Assembly (NCBI RefSeq): GCF_900188345.1
Contig: NZ_FZOD01000025.1
Location: forward strand, 44,634 to 108,633
DNA length: 64,000 bases
Reading direction: 5' to 3'
Origin: Streptosporangium subroseum
GTDB lineage: Bacteria; Actinomycetota; Actinomycetes; Streptosporangiales; Streptosporangiaceae
Below the pieces are notes generated by a model. The model was not told the origin of the DNA and searched no databases. It worked only from the letters and a program-made list of their open reading frames with translations. Numbering within the stretch: the first letter of the stretch is position 1; each line of letters opens with the position of its first letter. Of the stretch, positions 60,420 through 64,000 are shown one piece after another. The translations under genes were made by a program, and so were the position numbers.

Positions 60420-62533
60420 GCGGCCGCGGCGCGGTGGGCGCGCCCCTGGACCGCGTGGAAGGGCACCTGAAGGTACGGGGGGCGGCCACCTACGCCAACG
60501 AGTGGCCGGTCGAGAACCCCGCCTACCTGTATCCGCTGCTGTCGACGATCGCCTCCGGACGCGTCACCGGTGTCGACGCGAGCGCCGCGACGGCCGAACC
60601 CGGCGTGCTGGGCGTGCTCACCCACCTGAACGCCCCCAAGCTGGCGTGGCCGAACGACCCCGAGGTGGCGGCCCTGCAATCCGGCGAGGTCGCCTTCCAC
60701 GGCCAGTTCGTCGGCGCCGTCGTCGCCGAGAGCATCGAGATCGCCCGCTATGCGGCCGGCCTGGTCACGTTGGAGTACGAGAAGCGGCCGGTCGACGTCG
60801 ACATGCGGGCCGACCGCGACGATCTCCTCAAGCCCCAGCACGCGGCCATATTCGGCTCCCAGCCGGGAGACCTCCAGGACGGCTCGTCCGCCGACTCGGC
60901 CGTGGGGGACTTCGAGGCCGGCATGGACTCGGCGATCCACACGCTCGACGCGACGTACAGCACGCCGATCCAGCACCATCACCCGTTGGAGCCGCACACC
61001 GCCATCGCCGTCTGGACCGACGACGAGATCACGCTCTACTGCTCCTCGCAGGGCGTCCACCTGCACCGGACGCTGCTGGCGAACGCGTTCGGCATCGACG
61101 CGTCGCGGATCCGCGTCATCTCCCCGCACGTCGGCGGCGCGTTCGGCTCGAAGGTGTTCCCCGTCACCTGGGCCACCCTGGCGTTCATGGGCGCGCAGCT
61201 GGTCCCCGGCCGCCCGGTGAAGTTCGCGCTCACCCGCCAGCAGATGTTCACGCTGGTCGGCCACCGCCCCGCCACCATCCAGCGGATCCGGCTCGGCGCC
61301 GACGCCGACGGCAGGCTCGTCGCACTCGGGCACGATGTCGTCCAGGAGACGGCCAGGGCCAAGCAGTACGCCGAGCAGACCGTGGCGGCGAGCCGGTTGA
61401 TGTACGCCGCGCCCCACCGGCGTACGACCACCCGGATCGCCACCCTGGATCTCCCGGTGCCGACGATCATGCGGGGTCCCGGTGAGGCGACGGGCATGTT
61501 CGCGCTGGAGTCGGCGATGGACGAGTTCGCCGTCTCGATGGGGATGGACCCGATCGAGTTCCGCGTCCTCAACGAGCCCGCGGTCCATCCCGAGTCCGGG
61601 TTGCCGTTCTCCAGCCGCCACCTGGTGACCTGCCTGCGGGAGGGCTCCCGCAGGTTCGGCTGGGAGCACCGCGCCCCGGCCACGCCGGCGCGGAGCGAGA
61701 ACGGCTGGCTGATCGGGACCGGCGTGGCCTCCTCGACCTACCCGTCCCCTCGCCTGCCGGGGAACACCGCGACCATCCGTGTCGGCGCCGACGGGCGCCA
61801 CACCGTGCGGATCGCCGCCGCCGACATCGGTACCGGCACCTGGACGACGCTCGCCCAGATCGCCGCGGAGGCGCTGGACGTCGCCGTCGAGGACGTGACC
61901 CTGCAGATCGGTGACACCGACCACCCCCTCGCTTCGAGCGCCGGCTTCTCCTCGGGCATCAACTGCTGGGGTACGACGATCCACGCGGCGGCGGGCGAGT
62001 TGCGCGCGGCCCTGAACGAGAACGGCGGCGCGGTGCCCGACGAGGGCCTTGAGGTCACCACCGACATCCCCGACAACCCGTACATAGCGCAGTACGCGAT
62101 GTACAGCTTCGGCGCCCAGTTCGCCGAGGTCCGGGTGCACGAGGACACCGGCGAGGTGCGGGTGCCGCGCTTGCTCGGCGTGTTCGACGTGGGCCGGGTC
62201 ATCAACCCGAAGACGGCTCGCTCGCAGTTGCTCGGTGGAATGACCCAGGGTCTGTCGATGGCCCTGCACGAGGCGGCCGCGATCGACCCCCGTTACGGGC
62301 ACGTGGTGAACAACGATCTCGGCGGGTACCACTTCGCGGCCAACGCCGACGTGGGCTCGATCGAGGTGCACTGCCTGGAGGAACGAGACCCCTACGTCAA
62401 CCCGATGGGTTCCAAGGGAGCCGGAGAGGTGTGCATCGTCGGCACGGCCGCGGCCATCGCCAACGCCGTGTGCCACGCCACCGGCATCCGCGTACGCGAT
62501 CTGCCGATCACCCTCGACAAGCTCCTTCGCTAG
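60416..62533 (+). CDS. Molybdenum hydroxylase large (Mo-binding) subunit (PaoC/xanthine-dehydrogenase type)
   Basis: A 705-residue subunit from ATG at 60416. It begins DRVEGHLKVRGAATYANEWP, holds the cofactor loops VGGAFGSKVFP, MRGPGEATGMF and AADIGTGTWTTLAQIAAEAL, and has the catalytic Glu in GSKGAGEV near the end. PaoC-type enzymes oxidise aromatic or other aldehydes; xanthine-type activity is also possible. The three subunits, SnoaL-like protein and membrane protein are one operon. Molybdopterin maturation genes are not in the window. Confidence 0.94.
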   Translation: MSGRGAVGAPLDRVEGHLKVRGAATYANEWPVENPAYLYPLLSTIASGRVTGVDASAATAEPGVLGVLTHLNAPKLAWPNDPEVAALQSGEVAFHGQFVGAVVAESIEIARYAAGLVTLEYEKRPVDVDMRADRDDLLKPQHAAIFGSQPGDLQDGSSADSAVGDFEAGMDSAIHTLDATYSTPIQHHHPLEPHTAIAVWTDDEITLYCSSQGVHLHRTLLANAFGIDASRIRVISPHVGGAFGSKVFPVTWATLAFMGAQLVPGRPVKFALTRQQMFTLVGHRPATIQRIRLGADADGRLVALGHDVVQETARAKQYAEQTVAASRLMYAAPHRRTTTRIATLDLPVPTIMRGPGEATGMFALESAMDEFAVSMGMDPIEFRVLNEPAVHPESGLPFSSRHLVTCLREGSRRFGWEHRAPATPARSENGWLIGTGVASSTYPSPRLPGNTATIRVGADGRHTVRIAAADIGTGTWTTLAQIAAEALDVAVEDVTLQIGDTDHPLASSAGFSSGINCWGTTIHAAAGELRAALNENGGAVPDEGLEVTTDIPDNPYIAQYAMYSFGAQFAEVRVHEDTGEVRVPRLLGVFDVGRVINPKTARSQLLGGMTQGLSMALHEAAAIDPRYGHVVNNDLGGYHFAANADVGSIEVHCLEERDPYVNPMGSKGAGEVCIVGTAAAIANAVCHATGIRVRDLPITLDKLLR

Positions 62534-62578
62534 GAACGCGCCCTTCGGAGCGGCGAGATCCGGATCCGGATCGAGGCG

Positions 62579-64000
62579 CTAGGCCGTGTAGACCTCGAAC
62601 TCGGAGAGCTGGCCGGCGGGCCAGCCGGTGTTGCCGGTGAAGTTGAGCCGGACGTAGCGGGCGGAGGTCTGGGCGAACGTGATCGTCACCGTGTTGCCCG
62701 ACGCGGGATTGAACGTCTGACCGGCCGGACCGGTGATCGTCGAAAACGACGACCCGTTGGTGCTGCCCTGCACCGACACCGTCTGCGTACGAGCACCCCA
62801 CGCCGACGACGGCGGCAACTTCAGCACGATCCGGCCGATCGCCGCCGCCGAACCGAGATCCACCTGCACCCACTGCGGGAACGCGCCACCGGCGCTCTCC
62901 CAGTAGCTGTTGGCGTCGCCGTCCACCACGTTCGACGATCCGTAGCTCTGCACATGGCTGCTCTCCGACGTCGCCCTGCCCCGCGCCAGGTTGGTGTTCG
63001 CCGCCGCGTTCGTGGTCACGGTCACGGCGCTCGACGCGGGCGAGGTGTTGCCGGCCGCGTCCTGCGCGGTGACGGTGAAGCTGTACGCCATCGCGGGACT
63101 CAGTCCGGTGACCGTGTAGGAGGTGCCCGGCGTGGAGGCCACGACCGTGCCACCCTGGCGCACCTGGTAGCCGCTCACTCCGGTGTTGTCGGTGGCGGCC
63201 GACCACGAGAGCGACACGCTGGTGGCCGTCTTCGCCGTCACGGTGAGGCCGCCCGGTGCGGCCGGCGCCTGCGTGTCCTCGTTGCCGGAGACTCCGTACA
63301 CCTCGAACTCGGAGAGCTGGGCGGCGGGCCAGCCGGTGTTGCCGGTGATGTTCAGCCGGACGTAACGGGCGGAGGTCTGGGCGAACGTGATCGTCACCGT
63401 GTTACCCGACGCCGGGTTGAACGTGTAGCCGGCCGGACCGGTGATCGTCGAAAACGACGACCCGTTGGTGCTGCCCTGCACCGACACCGTCTGCGTACGA
63501 GCACCCCACGCCGACGACGGCGGCAACTTCAGCACGATCCGGCCGATCGCCGCCGCCGAACCGAGATCCACCTGCACCCACTGCGGGAACGTACCACCGG
63601 CACTCTCCCAGTAGCTGCTGGCGTCGCCGTCCACCGCGTTCGACGGGAGGAAGTTCGCGTTCTGGCTGCTCGCCGAGGTCGCCTTGCCCCGCGCCAGGTT
63701 GCCGGTGCCACCGTCTCCTCCTCCGAGAGTGGGTGGGGTGGGGCGGGTCGCCGTCAGCGGGATCTGCCCCTTGAGCATCCGCCCGCCATCACCGGTCAGC
63801 CGCAGATAATAATCCGACGAACACGCGGTGCCGTCGGCATCCAGCGCCCGCATCCCGGAATTGGCCGGGACACCGGCCAGGGTTTCGGCGGTCTTGGCGA
63901 TCTGGTTGCCCTCATTGAACTCATCGAACATGGAAATGTAGATGCCGGCCGCGCCGACTCTGACCATGTTGTAGAACTGCCGCCACATGAAGTCGCCGTG
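62579..64000 (-). CDS. Secreted glycosidase-like protein with two discoidin domains (5' end cut off)
   Basis: The frame is open at base 64000 and stops at 62579, so the last 473 residues are present. The first ~80 (MWRQFYNMVRVGAAGIYISM, FDEFNEGNQIAKTAE) look like the end of a GH71/GH99-like barrel. Then comes discoidin/CBM32 domain A, a fibronectin type III domain (PGGLTVTAKTATSVSLSWSA) and discoidin domain B. The two discoidin copies are almost identical (LPPSSAWGARTQTVSVQGST in both). It is probably secreted and binds and cuts glycans; the substrate is unknown. Confidence 0.8.
   Translation of the reverse strand, partial: HGDFMWRQFYNMVRVGAAGIYISMFDEFNEGNQIAKTAETLAGVPANSGMRALDADGTACSSDYYLRLTGDGGRMLKGQIPLTATRPTPPTLGGGDGGTGNLARGKATSASSQNANFLPSNAVDGDASSYWESAGGTFPQWVQVDLGSAAAIGRIVLKLPPSSAWGARTQTVSVQGSTNGSSFSTITGPAGYTFNPASGNTVTITFAQTSARYVRLNITGNTGWPAAQLSEFEVYGVSGNEDTQAPAAPGGLTVTAKTATSVSLSWSAATDNTGVSGYQVRQGGTVVASTPGTSYTVTGLSPAMAYSFTVTAQDAAGNTSPASSAVTVTTNAAANTNLARGRATSESSHVQSYGSSNVVDGDANSYWESAGGAFPQWVQVDLGSAAAIGRIVLKLPPSSAWGARTQTVSVQGSTNGSSFSTITGPAGQTFNPASGNTVTITFAQTSARYVRLNFTGNTGWPAGQLSEFEVYTA

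Overview
The window is high-GC actinomycete chromosome. Third-position G/C bias is extreme, GTG starts are common, there are two large LuxR-type ATPase regulators (LAL), a HTH-DUF5753 cluster, and the FHA-FtsR-BFN-MerR-gcvP gene order shared with mycobacteria. My best inference is a Streptosporangiaceae-like genome (Streptosporangium or Nonomuraea type); nothing in the window proves the genus. No tRNA, rRNA, CRISPR array or prophage was seen.

Left part (1-15.6 kb) is accessory DNA. It holds a cut-off MmyB-type regulator, an SGNH hydrolase with a TetR regulator, a secreted lamin-tail protein, and a HTH-DUF5753 cluster whose two promoters carry TTGC(G) repeats phased every 10 bp. Next come a three-gene monosaccharide-type ABC importer, a sulfotransferase, a beta-propeller protein, an orphan LanC cyclase with a CCG zinc motif, and a GntR regulator. 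The near-palindrome TGTC(A/G)TGACA lies in front of both the GntR gene and the importer operon. A quinone oxidoreductase and a Nudix hydrolase close this part. Several gene relics (oxidoreductase, FBP zinc finger) lie between the genes.

Stress block (15.9-30.9 kb). Two LAL regulators flank a seven-gene minus-strand operon: dnaK-grpE-cbpA-cbpM-clpB-thioredoxin-(cNMP/glutaredoxin/TrxR fusion). The genes overlap or nearly touch, so chaperone and redox functions are probably expressed together. The fusion lacks the usual TrxR CxxC. A general-stress membrane protein and a DedA protein follow upstream.

Scrap region (31-33.95 kb). It contains a split alpha/beta-hydrolase relic carrying a solo IS200/IS605-type right end, remnants of a two-component system, and an IS1341-like element whose tnpB is broken by one base in a homopolymer run.

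Core block (33.9-53.8 kb). Menaquinone genes menD, menB and menE are followed by a sigma-70 factor with a SigR-type promoter. After small genes comes gcvP under a tandem glycine riboswitch, then MerR-BFN-FtsR-FHA, a mannose-1-phosphate guanylyltransferase fused to a degenerate phosphomannomutase domain, and a CDP-alcohol phosphatidyltransferase. A TPP riboswitch precedes a thiC gene that has lost its middle.

Right part (53.8-64 kb). A phospholipid-methyltransferase-like gene, an acyl-CoA dehydrogenase and an SRPBCC protein come first. An AraC regulator then stands in front of a five-gene operon (10-TM protein, SnoaL-like protein, three-subunit molybdenum hydroxylase of PaoABC type). The window ends in a secreted glycosidase-like protein with two nearly identical discoidin domains.
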